NCBI RefSeq assembly: GCF_007991175.1
Contig: NZ_BJXV01000012.1
Coordinates: 62,001 to 126,000 of the forward strand
Length of the DNA: 64,000 bases
Origin: Halovibrio variabilis
GTDB taxonomy: Bacteria; Pseudomonadota; Gammaproteobacteria; Pseudomonadales; Halomonadaceae
Direction of reading: 5' to 3'
In this document: piece after piece, positions 30,240-40,209 of the stretch
Layout of the letters: every line of letters starts with the position of its first letter
Numbering within the stretch: the stretch's first letter is position 1
Position numbers and translations under genes: made by a program
Notes under the pieces: model-generated
The model's database searches: none
What the model was told of the DNA's origin: nothing
What the model saw: the letters and a program-made list of their open reading frames with translations, nothing else

Positions 30240-30623
30240 ATGAATGCCCCTACTCCCACCCAGGTTCATTACCATAAGCAGGACCGCGAGCTGGAACTTG
30301 GCTACGCCAATGGTGACACTTTCCGCCTGCCGGTGGAATTGTTACGTGTCTACTCCCCTTCTGCCGAGGTGCGCGGCCACGGCGGCGATACCGCGGTGCT
30401 GCAGGTGGGTAAAAAAGACGTTGGCCTGCAAAACATTACCCAGGCTGGCAACTACGCGCTGAAACTGCACTTTGACGATGGTCACGACAGCGGGCTATTT
30501 AGCTGGAACTACCTTTTTGATCTCGCTACTCACCAAGAGGACTACTGGAACAACTACTTGCAGCGTTTGAAAGAGGCCGGTGCCTCGCGCGAACCCGCCA
30601 GCATCCAATTCAAGCAACTGTGA
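30240..30623 (+). CDS. DUF971 / gamma-butyrobetaine hydroxylase-like N-terminal domain protein
   Basis: A 127-aa cytosolic protein made of the small domain (VHYHKQDRELELGYANGDTFRLPVELLRVYSPSAEV, then GIYSW-like SGLFSWNYLFDLATHQEDYWNNYL). It is found both alone and at the N-terminus of carnitine-pathway dioxygenases. As a stand-alone protein its role is not established; a link to iron-sulfur or iron proteins has been suggested for the domain family. It follows hslVU as in Pseudomonas. Confidence 0.87.
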   Translation: MNAPTPTQVHYHKQDRELELGYANGDTFRLPVELLRVYSPSAEVRGHGGDTAVLQVGKKDVGLQNITQAGNYALKLHFDDGHDSGLFSWNYLFDLATHQEDYWNNYLQRLKEAGASREPASIQFKQL

Positions 30624-30773
30624 CGGTACGACTCAGCTCAACCTCAGGCTGCTAGAGCAGACAAGCAAGGGCGGACAAGGCTACAATGGCGCAACTCTTT
30701 TAATCGCGTCGGCCGTACGTCAGAAGACCCCAGGCCGATTTGCCACCGCCTCGACTTCGGGAGCTACTGCCCC

Positions 30774-31529
30774 ATGAGCCCCACAGAAAAACGCACCACT
30801 GATTTTGGCTTTCAGGAAGTACCGGTTGACGAAAAAGCCTCGCGAGTAGCCGATGTCTTCCACTCCGTGGCAGCCCGCTATGACGTCATGAACGACCTGA
30901 TGTCGATGGGTATCCATCGGATATGGAAGCGCATGACCATCGAGCGTGCGGGCGTGCGTCCTGGCCAGCATGTGCTGGATATCGCGGGCGGCACAGGGGA
31001 TTTGACCCTTAAGTTTTCGCGTTTGGTTGGCCCGCGCGGCAAGGTCGTACTCGCCGACATTAACGCTTCCATGCTTAAAGTCGGGCGCGATAAACTGATG
31101 GATAGCGGCGTGGGCGGCAACGTTGAGTACGTTCAAGCCAATGCCGAAAGCCTGCCGTTCCCCGACAATAGTTTCGACTGCATTACCATCGCCTTTGGCC
31201 TGCGCAACGTCACCGACAAAGACGCCGCGCTGCGTTCCATGGCGCGCGTGCTCAAGCCAGGCGGGCGTCTTTTGGTGTTGGAATTCTCCAAGCCCAATAA
31301 CCCGCTGCTCTCCAAGGCCTACGATGAGTACTCCTTCCGCCTGCTGCCCAAAATGGGTGAGCTGGTAGCCGGTGACGGCGAAAGCTACCGCTATCTGGCG
31401 GAGTCGATTCGTATGCACCCGGATCAGGAAACGCTTAAAGCCATGATGGAAACCGCGGGGCTTGAGCGGGTCGAGTTCACCAACCTCACCGGCGGCATTG
31501 TGGCGCTACACCGCGGCATTAAGCTATGA
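30774..31529 (+). CDS. ubiE: Ubiquinone/menaquinone C-methyltransferase UbiE
   Basis: SAM-dependent C-methyltransferase of the quinone ring. The 251-aa product is E. coli length. It has [37 protein letters not shown] motif [15 protein letters not shown], and [20 protein letters not shown], then [12 protein letters not shown]. It is the first of ubiE-ubiJ-ubiB. The 150 bp upstream contain TACAAT at 30682-30687 as a possible -10, without a clear -35. In Pseudomonas the pha genes lie between the DUF971 gene and ubiE; they are absent here. Confidence 0.97.
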   Translation: MSPTEKRTTDFGFQEVPVDEKASRVADVFHSVAARYDVMNDLMSMGIHRIWKRMTIERAGVRPGQHVLDIAGGTGDLTLKFSRLVGPRGKVVLADINASMLKVGRDKLMDSGVGGNVEYVQANAESLPFPDNSFDCITIAFGLRNVTDKDAALRSMARVLKPGGRLLVLEFSKPNNPLLSKAYDEYSFRLLPKMGELVAGDGESYRYLAESIRMHPDQETLKAMMETAGLERVEFTNLTGGIVALHRGIKL

Positions 31530-31587
31530 GCTTAGCGAGCAGTAAGACGCCAATGAACCGCCTGACGCCACCAACCCAGAGGTCAGC

Positions 31588-32235
31588 ATGCTGGTAACCC
31601 CGACCCTGCTGTTGGCCGGATGTGAACGCACGCTCAATGCCCTGCTCGCCCGCGACCCGGCAGCGCCTGCACGGCTGGCGGCGCTGGCGGGCAGTCGCCT
31701 GCTGGTGCGTCTCGAACAGCCCCACCTTGAACTGGTGATCCACTACCATCATGCCGGGCTGGACTTGAATCGCGGCGATGGCATTGACGAAACCCAGGTG
31801 GACGCGGTCATCGAGCTTACCCCAGAGACATTCTCACAATGGCTTAGCGGCGCATCAATTGAACGCTTAATGTTTGACGGCAAGCTGGCCATGCGTGGCC
31901 GTGTTCATCTACTCGAAGCCACCCGCGAACTTTTCTTAGACCTAGACATCGACTGGGAAAGCGAGCTGGCTCGCTGGCTGGGTGATATGCCCGCCCACTC
32001 ACTGGCGGAGGGCCTACGCCGCGCCGCGCGCTGGGGACTGCGCACCAAAGACGAGCTAATGCAGGATGTTTCTGAGTACGTCTTTGAAGAGGCGCGCCTG
32101 CTACCAGGGCGGCAACAGCGCAACGTGTTGCGCGAACACCTCACCGAACTTGAGGTGGCGACCGATCGCCTGGAAGCGCGCCTAAACCGCTTACAGCGGC
32201 GCCTGGAACAACGTCAGCCGGAGCCACGCCCATGA
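31588..32235 (+). CDS. ubiJ: Ubiquinone biosynthesis accessory factor UbiJ
   Basis: SCP2-domain protein that binds ubiquinone intermediates as part of the Ubi metabolon in E. coli. The 215-aa product has a lipid-binding SCP2-like fold ([22 protein letters not shown]..., [33 protein letters not shown]). A C-terminal amphipathic helix ([29 protein letters not shown]) follows. It lies between ubiE and ubiB, the diagnostic position, and overlaps ubiB by 4 bp. Confidence 0.9.
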   Translation: MLVTPTLLLAGCERTLNALLARDPAAPARLAALAGSRLLVRLEQPHLELVIHYHHAGLDLNRGDGIDETQVDAVIELTPETFSQWLSGASIERLMFDGKLAMRGRVHLLEATRELFLDLDIDWESELARWLGDMPAHSLAEGLRRAARWGLRTKDELMQDVSEYVFEEARLLPGRQQRNVLREHLTELEVATDRLEARLNRLQRRLEQRQPEPRP

Positions 32236-33854
32236 GCCTGCGCCTGCTGCGGATCAGCTGGGTGATCAGCCGCCACCGACTGGATACCCTGCTGCCGATA
32301 GCGCGCCTGCCCTGGTGGCTACGGGTACTGCTATGGTTTTCGCCGCTTCGTCTGGTGCCCTTGGGCAAGCGCTCTCGAGGCGAACGGTTACGTTTGGCCT
32401 TGGAAGCGCTGGGGCCAATCTTCATCAAATTCGGCCAAATGCTCTCCACCCGCCGCGACTTACTGCCGCCCGATATCGCCGATGAGCTAAAGCGGTTGCA
32501 AGACCAAGTGCCCCCCTTTCCAGGCGACCTTGCCGCCGCCCGGATTGAGAAAGCGTTGGAAATGTCGCTGGAAGAAGCCTTTGCTGAGTTTGACCGGGTA
32601 CCCTTAGCGTCGGCGTCAATTGCCCAGGTACACGCGGCACGGCTGCACAGCGGCGAAGACGTGGTGGTGAAAATTATTCGCCCCAGCATTGACCGGGTGA
32701 TGCGCCAGGACATGGCGCTGATGTACCAAGTGGCCAAGTTACTGGCCAAGGTCCCCGAAGCGCGTCGTCTACGCCCGGTGGAAGTCATCCGTGACTACGA
32801 AGCCACGCTGTTTGACGAGCTCGACCTCTACAAAGAAGCCGCCAACACCTCGCAGCTCAAGCGTAATTTCAAAGACTCACCGCTGCTTTATGTGCCCAGT
32901 ATTTATTGGTCCTTCACCCGCCGCAACGTCATGGTGCAGGAGCGCATTCGCGGTATTCCCGTTGCCGACATAGACACGCTGGTGGCCCGCGGCACCAATC
33001 TCAAAAAGCTCGCCGAGCGCGGTGTCGAACTTTTCTTTACCCAGGTGTTTCGCGACAATTTCTTTCACGCCGATATGCACCCCGGCAATATTTTTGTCAA
33101 CTGCGACAACCCTGAAGACCCCCAGTACATTGCCATCGACTGCGGCATTGTGGGTAGTCTCACCCGGGAAGATCAGGACTATCTGGCGCGTAACTTACTG
33201 GCGTTTTTCCATCAGGACTATTACGAAGTCGCCGCGCTACACATCGAATCCGGCTGGGTCGGAGAGAACACCCGCGCCAACGAATTCGCCGCGGCGATTC
33301 GCACCGTCTGCGAGCCGATTTTAGAGAAGCCGCTAAAAGATATTTCCTTCGGCCAGGTGCTGCTGGGGCTGTTTCAAACCGCCCGGCGCTTTAATATGGA
33401 AGTGCAGCCGCAGCTGGTACTGTTACAGAAAACGCTGCTTAACATTGAAGGCCTAGGGCGCCAGCTGTATCCCGATTTAGACCTGTGGAGCACTGCCAAA
33501 CCCTTTTTAGAGCAGTGGATGAAAGAGCGCGCCGGGGTCAGCGGCTTATGGGAGTCGCTAAAGCGTCAGGCGCCGGAGCTTTCGCACCAATTGCCCGAAC
33601 TCCCCGTTCTGGCTCACCAGGCGCTCAGCCGCATGGAGCACGAGCACCGTCAGCGCCACCAGCAGGTCGACTCGATCAACGCCATGCGCGTGCAGATGGC
33701 GCGCCAGGGCAAGCGCCTTTACCGGCTGCGCCTGGGCTTGATTCTACTCGCGGTGGCACTCGCCTGGCAGCCATTAAGCGGTTGGATTGCGCTTCAAGAG
33801 TGGCCGATACTCGCCGCCGCCGCCATCGGCCTACTGCTGTTAGTGTGGCAATAG
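32232..33854 (+). CDS. ubiB: Ubiquinone biosynthesis atypical kinase/ATPase UbiB
   Basis: ABC1/ADCK-like membrane-associated protein needed for ubiquinone synthesis. The 540-aa product has the KxGQ motif [19 protein letters not shown], the A-rich loop [15 protein letters not shown], Lys in VVVKIIRP, catalytic [12 protein letters not shown] and the DCGIVG metal motif. Two C-terminal membrane helices follow (about 495-540: [17 protein letters not shown] and [17 protein letters not shown]). The ATG overlaps the ubiJ stop by 4 bp. Confidence 0.96.
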   Translation: MSLRLLRISWVISRHRLDTLLPIARLPWWLRVLLWFSPLRLVPLGKRSRGERLRLALEALGPIFIKFGQMLSTRRDLLPPDIADELKRLQDQVPPFPGDLAAARIEKALEMSLEEAFAEFDRVPLASASIAQVHAARLHSGEDVVVKIIRPSIDRVMRQDMALMYQVAKLLAKVPEARRLRPVEVIRDYEATLFDELDLYKEAANTSQLKRNFKDSPLLYVPSIYWSFTRRNVMVQERIRGIPVADIDTLVARGTNLKKLAERGVELFFTQVFRDNFFHADMHPGNIFVNCDNPEDPQYIAIDCGIVGSLTREDQDYLARNLLAFFHQDYYEVAALHIESGWVGENTRANEFAAAIRTVCEPILEKPLKDISFGQVLLGLFQTARRFNMEVQPQLVLLQKTLLNIEGLGRQLYPDLDLWSTAKPFLEQWMKERAGVSGLWESLKRQAPELSHQLPELPVLAHQALSRMEHEHRQRHQQVDSINAMRVQMARQGKRLYRLRLGLILLAVALAWQPLSGWIALQEWPILAAAAIGLLLLVWQ

Positions 33855-33886
33855 AAGGGCGTGATTTAACGATGACAAGGATTCAC

Positions 33887-34249
33887 ATGGACAACAACTC
33901 ACTACCGCCTAGCAATACGCATGTACTTGATACGCTCAATGAGGTATTAAAACAGCGGCGCCATTCAGCGGCGGAAAATTCTTATGTTGCCTCCTTGCAT
34001 CATAAGGGATTGAACAAGATACTCGAAAAGATTGGCGAAGAAGCTACCGAAACAGTGCTTGCCGCCAAAGATGCCGAGCACGGTGGCGAGGCACAGCGCC
34101 AAGCGGTGATTTGTGAAACCGCCGACCTGTGGTTTCATAGCTTGGTGATGCTCTCGCACCTGGGGATGGATCACCAAAGTGTGTTGGACGAACTGGCAAA
34201 GCGCGTTGGCATTTCCGGACACGAGGAAAAAGCCGCCCGAAAGCCATAG
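33887..34249 (+). CDS. hisE: Phosphoribosyl-ATP pyrophosphatase HisE
   Basis: Hydrolyses phosphoribosyl-ATP to phosphoribosyl-AMP in histidine synthesis. The 120-aa product has the MazG-like helices: [44 protein letters not shown] (EExxE-type metal site), and [20 protein letters not shown] 33887 is preferred, with AAGGA 6 bp upstream; ATG 33872 is possible and adds five residues. In Pseudomonas hisI lies between ubiB and hisE; here the gap is only 32 bp and hisI is absent. tatA follows after a repeat-rich leader. Confidence 0.94.
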   Translation: MDNNSLPPSNTHVLDTLNEVLKQRRHSAAENSYVASLHHKGLNKILEKIGEEATETVLAAKDAEHGGEAQRQAVICETADLWFHSLVMLSHLGMDHQSVLDELAKRVGISGHEEKAARKP

Positions 34250-34277
34250 GGTCATATAAGCTGTCGTACAGTGGTAA

Positions 34278-34329
34278 CAGTCCGTGGTAACAGTCCATAG
34301 TAACTGTCCATAGTAACTGTCTATAGTAA
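34278..34329 (+). repeat. Four tandem 13-bp repeats in the tatA leader
   Basis: Consecutive units CAGTCCGTGGTAA, CAGTCCATAGTAA, CTGTCCATAGTAA and CTGTCTATAGTAA fill 34278-34329. A shortened fifth copy (ACAGTGGTAA) lies immediately upstream. Neighbouring units contain CAGT/ACTG arms that could form small alternative hairpins in mRNA. The array ends 36 bp before the tatA ATG. Confidence 0.9.
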
Positions 34330-34365
34330 CAACGAACGTTAATCTGCTCTCATGAGGAAACGCAT

Positions 34366-34674
34366 ATGTTAGGTGGTATCAGTATTTGGCAGTTGCTGAT
34401 TGTTCTGGGCATCATCATCCTGGTTTTCGGCACCAAAAAACTGCGCAATGTGGGCACCGACCTCGGTGGGGCGGTCAAGGGCTTTAAGAAAGCCATTAAC
34501 GACGAAGAGAAAAATAAAGAGGACGATCAACAAGACACCGAGCAGCCGCACGCCAAAGTAAGCCACGAAGAGCCGGGGAATACTTACGACGTTCAGGCCG
34601 AGGAAAAACGTGCCGCGGAGGGCCGCCCCACGGATAGCCGCCCGACAGAAGAACGCAACGAAGAGCGCAAATAA
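34366..34674 (+). CDS. tatA: Twin-arginine translocase subunit TatA
   Basis: Forms the protein-conducting assembly for export of folded proteins. The 102-aa product has a short periplasmic N-terminus, one membrane helix ([22 protein letters not shown], residues 5-25), the hinge and amphipathic helix ([18 protein letters not shown]). A long charged tail rich in Glu/Lys/Arg follows. GAGGAAA precedes the ATG. First gene of tatA-tatB-tatC, with 3 bp to tatB. Confidence 0.96.
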   Translation: MLGGISIWQLLIVLGIIILVFGTKKLRNVGTDLGGAVKGFKKAINDEEKNKEDDQQDTEQPHAKVSHEEPGNTYDVQAEEKRAAEGRPTDSRPTEERNEERK

Positions 34675-34677
34675 CCC

Positions 34678-35145
34678 ATGCTGGATGTCGGCTTTCTTGA
34701 ACTGATGCTTATTGGCATCGTCGGGCTGTTGGTACTTGGCCCGGAGCGCTTGCCGCGCGCCGCCCGCACGGCAGGCATGTGGATCGGCAAAATCAAGCGC
34801 ACGGTATCCGGCATGCAGCGCGAAATTAGCGCCCAGTTGGAAGCAGAAGAGCTACGTCAAAAGCTTAACGAGCAGCAGAAAAATCTCGACGATAGCTTGA
34901 AAAAAGCCAAGTTGGACGTAGAAAGCATTGCCGATGCGCCGACTGATGCGAAGTCAACGCCGAAAACAGACGCGGCGCAAAGCGAAACGGAAAAGCGCGT
35001 CGCCAAGGCCAGCTCTCGATTGGATGACGCGCTGCAAACGGTGCGTGAAGACCCGGCGCCTACTTCGTCTTCCGCATCGTCCTCACCGAGCACTGCCGCA
35101 AGCACGCCGGCTGAATCTGCTGATAAGGATCGACATCACCAATGA
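34678..35145 (+). CDS. tatB: Twin-arginine translocase subunit TatB
   Basis: Partner of TatC in the twin-arginine signal receptor. The 155-aa product starts MLDVGFLELMLIGIVGLLVLGPERLPRAARTAGMWIGKI. The conserved Glu in the membrane helix and the LGPERLP hinge separate it from TatA. A long amphipathic/charged helix (QLEAEELRQKLNEQQKNLDDSLKKA) and a Ser/Thr/Pro tail follow. The stop overlaps the tatC start by 4 bp. Confidence 0.95.
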   Translation: MLDVGFLELMLIGIVGLLVLGPERLPRAARTAGMWIGKIKRTVSGMQREISAQLEAEELRQKLNEQQKNLDDSLKKAKLDVESIADAPTDAKSTPKTDAAQSETEKRVAKASSRLDDALQTVREDPAPTSSSASSSPSTAASTPAESADKDRHHQ

Positions 35146-35927
35146 GTATGCCTAGCGATTCAAAGGAGCCCCAGCAAGAGCAACACCAAGCGCCGCTGAT
35201 AGAACACCTGATCGAACTTCGCTCGCGGTTGATGCGTGCCGTGCTCGTTATTTTGGTCATCTTTTTGAGTCTCTACGCTTTTGCCAACGACATCTATACG
35301 TTTGTTGCCGAGCCGCTGATGGCGCTGCTGCCCGAAGGCTCGCAGATGATCGCCACTGAAGTGGCCTCGCCGTTTTTAGCGCCGTTCAAGCTCACCCTGG
35401 TCGTCGCCGTCTTTATTGCCATTCCATTTGTATTGCATCAGGCATGGGCGTTTATTGCCCCGGGGCTTTACGATAATGAAAAGGCCCTGGCGATCCCCAT
35501 TTTGACCTCGAGCATTGCGCTTTTCTACGGTGGCGCGGCGTTTGCCTATTACGCGGTGTTTCCGCTGCTGTTTGAGTTTTTCACCCAAACAGGGCCTGAA
35601 AACGTCGCCGTAATGACCGATATCAACCAGTATTTGAACTTTGTTCTCAAGCTGTTTTTTGCCTTTGGGGTGGCCTTTGAAATCCCCATTGCGACTTTTT
35701 TGCTGATTCTATCGGGTGCCACCACGGTGGAAAGCCTGTCTAAGAAGCGGCCGTATATCCTGCTAGGCTGCTTTATCGTCGGCATGGTGCTAACGCCACC
35801 GGATGTGATTTCGCAAAGTCTGCTGGCGATCCCCATGTACCTGCTTTACGAAGTTGGGCTGCTGTTTGGGCGTCTGGTGCGTAAGCGCAGAGACGAGAAA
35901 GAAGCCGCCGAAGAGCAAGAAGAATAA
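35142..35927 (+). CDS. tatC: Twin-arginine translocase subunit TatC
   Basis: Polytopic receptor for twin-arginine signal peptides. The 261-aa product has LIEHLIELRSRLMRAVLVI at the N-terminus, six predicted membrane helices, and the conserved FLAPFKLTLVVAVFIAIPFVLHQAWAFIAPGLYDNEK. FGVAFEIPI and MVLTPPDVISQSLLAIPMYLLYEVGL are further motifs. The C-terminal tail is charged. It ends the tat operon, with a hairpin 16 bp later. Confidence 0.96.
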   Translation: MSMPSDSKEPQQEQHQAPLIEHLIELRSRLMRAVLVILVIFLSLYAFANDIYTFVAEPLMALLPEGSQMIATEVASPFLAPFKLTLVVAVFIAIPFVLHQAWAFIAPGLYDNEKALAIPILTSSIALFYGGAAFAYYAVFPLLFEFFTQTGPENVAVMTDINQYLNFVLKLFFAFGVAFEIPIATFLLILSGATTVESLSKKRPYILLGCFIVGMVLTPPDVISQSLLAIPMYLLYEVGLLFGRLVRKRRDEKEAAEEQEE

Positions 35928-35943
35928 AGGCTAACCAACTAAA

Positions 35944-35975
35944 AAGCCGTCGGCCTCAAGTGAGGCTGGCGGCTT
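35944..35975. terminator. Terminator-like hairpin between tatC and elbB
   Basis: 14-bp stem (35944-35957 with 35962-35975) containing two G-U pairs, 4-nt loop AAGT, in the 82 bp between convergent genes. On the minus strand it is followed by TTTT-rich sequence. Confidence 0.6.
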
Positions 35976-36009
35976 CAAATACGCCTTCAACGGTCAACGC
36001 AGCTGCCGC

Positions 36010-36669
36010 TTAATCCATCATGTCAACAACGCGATCGACCAGCTTAAAGATACCAATCGCCGCTTCGCTGATTCGCGTTGCCAGCATATACGCAGGCGTA
36101 GTGACCACGCGGTGTTCTATATCAACGACAATATCTTCCACGCCGCAGCTGCGGTGAAGCCCGCCCATGGCGCTGATGGCGCCGGAAACCGCCGGGTCAT
36201 TGCCCACCGTCACCGCAATACCATCATCGAACAGGCGGGGTACTAGTAGCGAGGCAATACACATTAAACCAATCGGTTTGGCCGCTGCACGAAAACCACT
36301 CAACGCCTGTTTTAATGCATCCAGCACTTGCATATTGTCACCGGCGCTGGCGAAGTCCGATAGGTTTTTAGAGACGCCAAAGCCACCCGGCACGATCACC
36401 GCCTCAAAATCATCCGCGTCCAATGCGTTCAGCGGGCTGATCTCACCTCGCGCCAAGCGGGCAGACTCCTGAAGCACGTTGCGCGGCTCGCCGTCAGCCA
36501 CTTCTTGGTTGCGATGATTGACGACGTGATGCTGTTCAATATCAGGGGCAAAACAGCGGTAACCAATGCCCAACTGATCCAAGCGCAGCAGCGTCAACGT
36601 GGTTTCATAAATGTCAGAACCATCGTAAACACCGCAGCCGGCTAAAATCACTGCCACCTGTTTGGTCAT
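36010..36669 (-). CDS. elbB: Isoprenoid biosynthesis glyoxalase ElbB
   Basis: DJ-1/PfpI-superfamily protein of 219 aa (E. coli ElbB is 217). It shows VAVILAGCGVYDGSDIYETTLTLLRLDQ, an internal EAVIVPGGFGVSKNLSDFA and LMCIASLL, where the nucleophile-elbow Cys is expected. E. coli ElbB has weak glyoxalase activity and its link to isoprenoid synthesis is historical. AGGAG lies 6 bp before the ATG. It is divergent from hemB. Confidence 0.93.
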   Translation of the reverse strand: MTKQVAVILAGCGVYDGSDIYETTLTLLRLDQLGIGYRCFAPDIEQHHVVNHRNQEVADGEPRNVLQESARLARGEISPLNALDADDFEAVIVPGGFGVSKNLSDFASAGDNMQVLDALKQALSGFRAAAKPIGLMCIASLLVPRLFDDGIAVTVGNDPAVSGAISAMGGLHRSCGVEDIVVDIEHRVVTTPAYMLATRISEAAIGIFKLVDRVVDMMD

Positions 36670-36778
36670 GCCTATCTCCTTATCCCAGGGTCTGCCGAAC
36701 GCAATACAGCAAAGCAGCCGCTCACTCTAGCCACTCTGGCGTGGCGCCACAAGACGGCTTTCGCCGCAGGGTATGCCT

Positions 36779-36786
36779 GATATACT
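36779..36786 (+). promoter_or_regulatory. Extended -10 promoter element before hemB
   Basis: TGATATACT (36778-36786) is an extended -10, about 42 bp before the hemB TTG. No consensus -35 lies 17 bp upstream, which extended -10 promoters can tolerate. Confidence 0.45.
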
Positions 36787-36815
36787 GCCAGTAGGCCTAC
36801 ATTTACGATCCTTAA

Positions 36816-37836
<1,021 letters not shown>

Positions 37837-37838
<2 letters not shown>

Positions 37839-37871
37839 GATGACAATCAGGTGACACTTGTTTGTCATCTT
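37837..37871. promoter_or_regulatory. 10-bp inverted repeat overlapping the hemB stop, Pho-box-like
   Basis: AAGATGACAA (37837-37846) / TTGTCATCTT (37862-37871) with a 15-bp spacer. Within it, the minus strand has GTGTCAC-N4-TTGTCAT, resembling the CTGTCAT-N4-CTGTCAT direct repeat of PhoB boxes (11 of 14). It lies between hemB and ppk, 75 bp before ppk. It may be a hemB terminator stem, a PhoB site, or neither. Confidence 0.4.
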
Positions 37872-37945
37872 CTCCCCGCATACTGGGCAAAAACACCGGC
37901 AACCAATTATGATACGTTTACGTCAGCCACGCGGGGAGAGCCACC

Positions 37946-40135
37946 ATGGACGAGCAAGACTCACGACACTTACCAGTAGCGTCTGCTGATCAAACCAGCC
38001 ACGACGGCGATATGCCGCTGCGTATCAATCGCACCTCCAACGGTGTGCAAGCAAAAGAAGCGCTAGCGGAAACCGATCTTGACGACACCCAGCTCTATTT
38101 CAATCGCGAGCTATCCCACCTGCAATTTAATATTCGCGTGTTGGAACAGGCGTTAGACGATTCTCATCCGCTCCTTAACAGGCTGATGTTCCTGCTTATA
38201 TTCTCGTCCAACATGGATGAGTTCTTTGAAATACGCGTGGCGGGGCTAAAGCATCAAGTTGCCTTAGGCGATGAAACCGCCGCCGCCGATGGCCGTTTGC
38301 CCAAAGCGGTATTGGCGGAAATATCCCAAGTTGCCCATGCGCAAATTGATCGTCAGTATCAGATACTCAACGATATCCTGCTGCCCGCCCTGGAAGCCCA
38401 GGGACTGCGTTTTCGTCGCCGTGACCAGTGGACCGATGCACAAAAAGACTGGGGACGGGCATTTTTTGATAACGAAATCATGCCGGTAATCAGCCCTATT
38501 GGCCTCGATCCGTCGCATCCCTTCCCGCGCCTGGTCAATAAAAGCCTCAACTTTATCGTCGAGCTGGAAGGTAAAGATGCCTTCGGTCGCGCCGGTGGCA
38601 TGGCGATATTACCCGCGCCCCGTTCGCTGCCGCGTTTAATGGCGCTGCCCAAGGAGCTATGCGAAGAGGGCTTTTCAGAGTACGTCTTCTTATCATCGAT
38701 GATCCATGCCCACGCTGAAGAGCTGTTTCCCGGTATGCGCGTACGCGGCTGCTACCAGTTCCGGTTGACCCGTAACGCGGATATGAGCGTAGACCCCGAG
38801 GAGGTTTCGGACCTGGCCTCGGCGCTGCGTGGTGAACTCTTGGCCCGCCGCTATGGCAGCGGCGTACGCTTGGAAGTCGCCGACAACTGCCCCGATGACC
38901 TCACCAATTTTCTACTCCGCCAGTTTGAGCTTGCAAACGATGATTTGTATCGCGTTAAAGGGCCGGTGAACTTAACCCGGATGATGTCGGTGCTCGGCGA
39001 TGTAGATCGTCCCGACCTGGTCTATCGGCCTTACACGCCAAGCATCCCCAAAGCGCTCAGAGCAGGCAGCCTGTTTGACGCCATTGCCAAGAACGATATT
39101 CTGCTGCATCACCCTTTCCAGTCGTTTACCCCCATTGAAGATCTGCTACGCGAAGCAGCGCGTGACCCTAACGTACTGGCAGTGAAACAGACGCTTTACC
39201 GCACGGGCTCGGACTCCCCCATTGTCAGCGCGCTGGTGGAAGCCGCCAGCCAGGGTAAAGAGGTCACGGTGGTGATCGAGCTGCGGGCGCGTTTTGATGA
39301 AGCCGATAACCTGCAGCTCGCCTCGCGCCTACAGGAAGCCGGGGCAATCGTCGTCTACGGGATTATGGCGTATAAAACCCACGCCAAAATGCTGCACATT
39401 GTGCGTCGCGAGAAAGGCGAACTGTGCTATTACGCACACCTGGGCACCGGCAACTACCACTCCAAAACCGCCAAGCTGTACACCGACTACAGCCTGCTGA
39501 CGGCTAATAAAGCGCTCTGCGCCGACGTACATAAGGTATTCCAGCAGCTCTCGGGCATGGGCCGCGCGCGTAAAATCGATACGCTGCTGCATGCGCCGTT
39601 CACGCTGCATGAGCGGCTGGTGGCAATGATCGACCGCGAAGCGCAGATAGCGCGTAAGGGCAAGCGCGGGCACATTATCATTAAGTGCAACTCATTGACC
39701 GAGCCCAAGCTGATTAAAGCACTCTATCGCGCCTCCCAGGCGGGGGTTGAATGCGACTTGATCATTCGCGGCATGTGCTGTCTGAAACCGGGCGTGCCGG
39801 GCGTTTCAGACAATATTCGCGTACGCTCGATTATCGGCCGTTTTCTGGAACACACGCGGGTGTTTCATTTCCATCACGACGGCAAGCCGGAGATCTGGTG
39901 CTCCAGCGCCGACTTTATGTCGCGCAACATGTTCCACCGTGTGGAAACCTGCTTTCCGCTGCTGGATAAGAAACTCGCTACCCGGGTACGCAAAGACCTG
40001 GAAACCTACCTGGTGGATAACTGCCAGAGTTGGCTGCTGCAGAGCGATGGCAGCTACCGGCTCCGGGACCCTGGTGAAGGCGACGCGATCAGCGCCCAGG
40101 AAACCCTGCTCTACGCTTATGCAACGAAAGGCTAG
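37946..40135 (+). CDS. ppk: Polyphosphate kinase 1
   Basis: Reversibly transfers the terminal phosphate of ATP to inorganic polyphosphate. The 729-aa product has the N domain (YFNRELSHLQFNIRVLEQA, SSNMDEFFEIRVAGL), the head domain, and the catalytic PLD-like halves. RTGSDSPIVSAL leads to VYGIMAYKTHAKMLHIVRRE with the phosphohistidine, and YYAHLGTGNYHSKTAKLYTDYSL follows. The C-terminal half has FLEHTRVFHFHHDGKPEIWCSSADFMSRNM. It is longer than E. coli Ppk (688 aa) through an N-terminal extension of about 40 residues. Upstream sits a Pho-box-like repeat. Confidence 0.96.
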   Translation: MDEQDSRHLPVASADQTSHDGDMPLRINRTSNGVQAKEALAETDLDDTQLYFNRELSHLQFNIRVLEQALDDSHPLLNRLMFLLIFSSNMDEFFEIRVAGLKHQVALGDETAAADGRLPKAVLAEISQVAHAQIDRQYQILNDILLPALEAQGLRFRRRDQWTDAQKDWGRAFFDNEIMPVISPIGLDPSHPFPRLVNKSLNFIVELEGKDAFGRAGGMAILPAPRSLPRLMALPKELCEEGFSEYVFLSSMIHAHAEELFPGMRVRGCYQFRLTRNADMSVDPEEVSDLASALRGELLARRYGSGVRLEVADNCPDDLTNFLLRQFELANDDLYRVKGPVNLTRMMSVLGDVDRPDLVYRPYTPSIPKALRAGSLFDAIAKNDILLHHPFQSFTPIEDLLREAARDPNVLAVKQTLYRTGSDSPIVSALVEAASQGKEVTVVIELRARFDEADNLQLASRLQEAGAIVVYGIMAYKTHAKMLHIVRREKGELCYYAHLGTGNYHSKTAKLYTDYSLLTANKALCADVHKVFQQLSGMGRARKIDTLLHAPFTLHERLVAMIDREAQIARKGKRGHIIIKCNSLTEPKLIKALYRASQAGVECDLIIRGMCCLKPGVPGVSDNIRVRSIIGRFLEHTRVFHFHHDGKPEIWCSSADFMSRNMFHRVETCFPLLDKKLATRVRKDLETYLVDNCQSWLLQSDGSYRLRDPGEGDAISAQETLLYAYATKG

Positions 40136-40164
40136 GGCGTCGAAACGTTAGCACGCATACCCAA

Positions 40165-40190
40165 AACCCCGCGGCTAGTGCCGCGGGGTT
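40165..40190. terminator. Bidirectional terminator between ppk and metE
   Basis: Perfect 11-bp stem AACCCCGCGGC (40165-40175) / GCCGCGGGGTT (40180-40190), loop TAGT. On the minus strand it is followed by TTTT for metE; on the plus strand by GGTT. Confidence 0.78.
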
Positions 40191-40209
40191 GGTTCTGACT
40201 TCTAATCGT

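Noticed and set aside
30720-31418. 232-aa minus-strand frame opposite ubiE
   Set aside because: Mirror frame of a strongly coding GC-rich gene; no ribosome site, and the sense strand carries unmistakable UbiE motifs.
33485-33886. Long N-terminal extension of hisE
   Set aside because: It overlaps ubiB in another frame and is rich in Arg/Pro/Gly; the conserved HisE begins at 33872 or 33887.
34278-34329. CRISPR array
   Set aside because: The 13-bp units are contiguous, without spacers, and no cas genes are present anywhere in the window.
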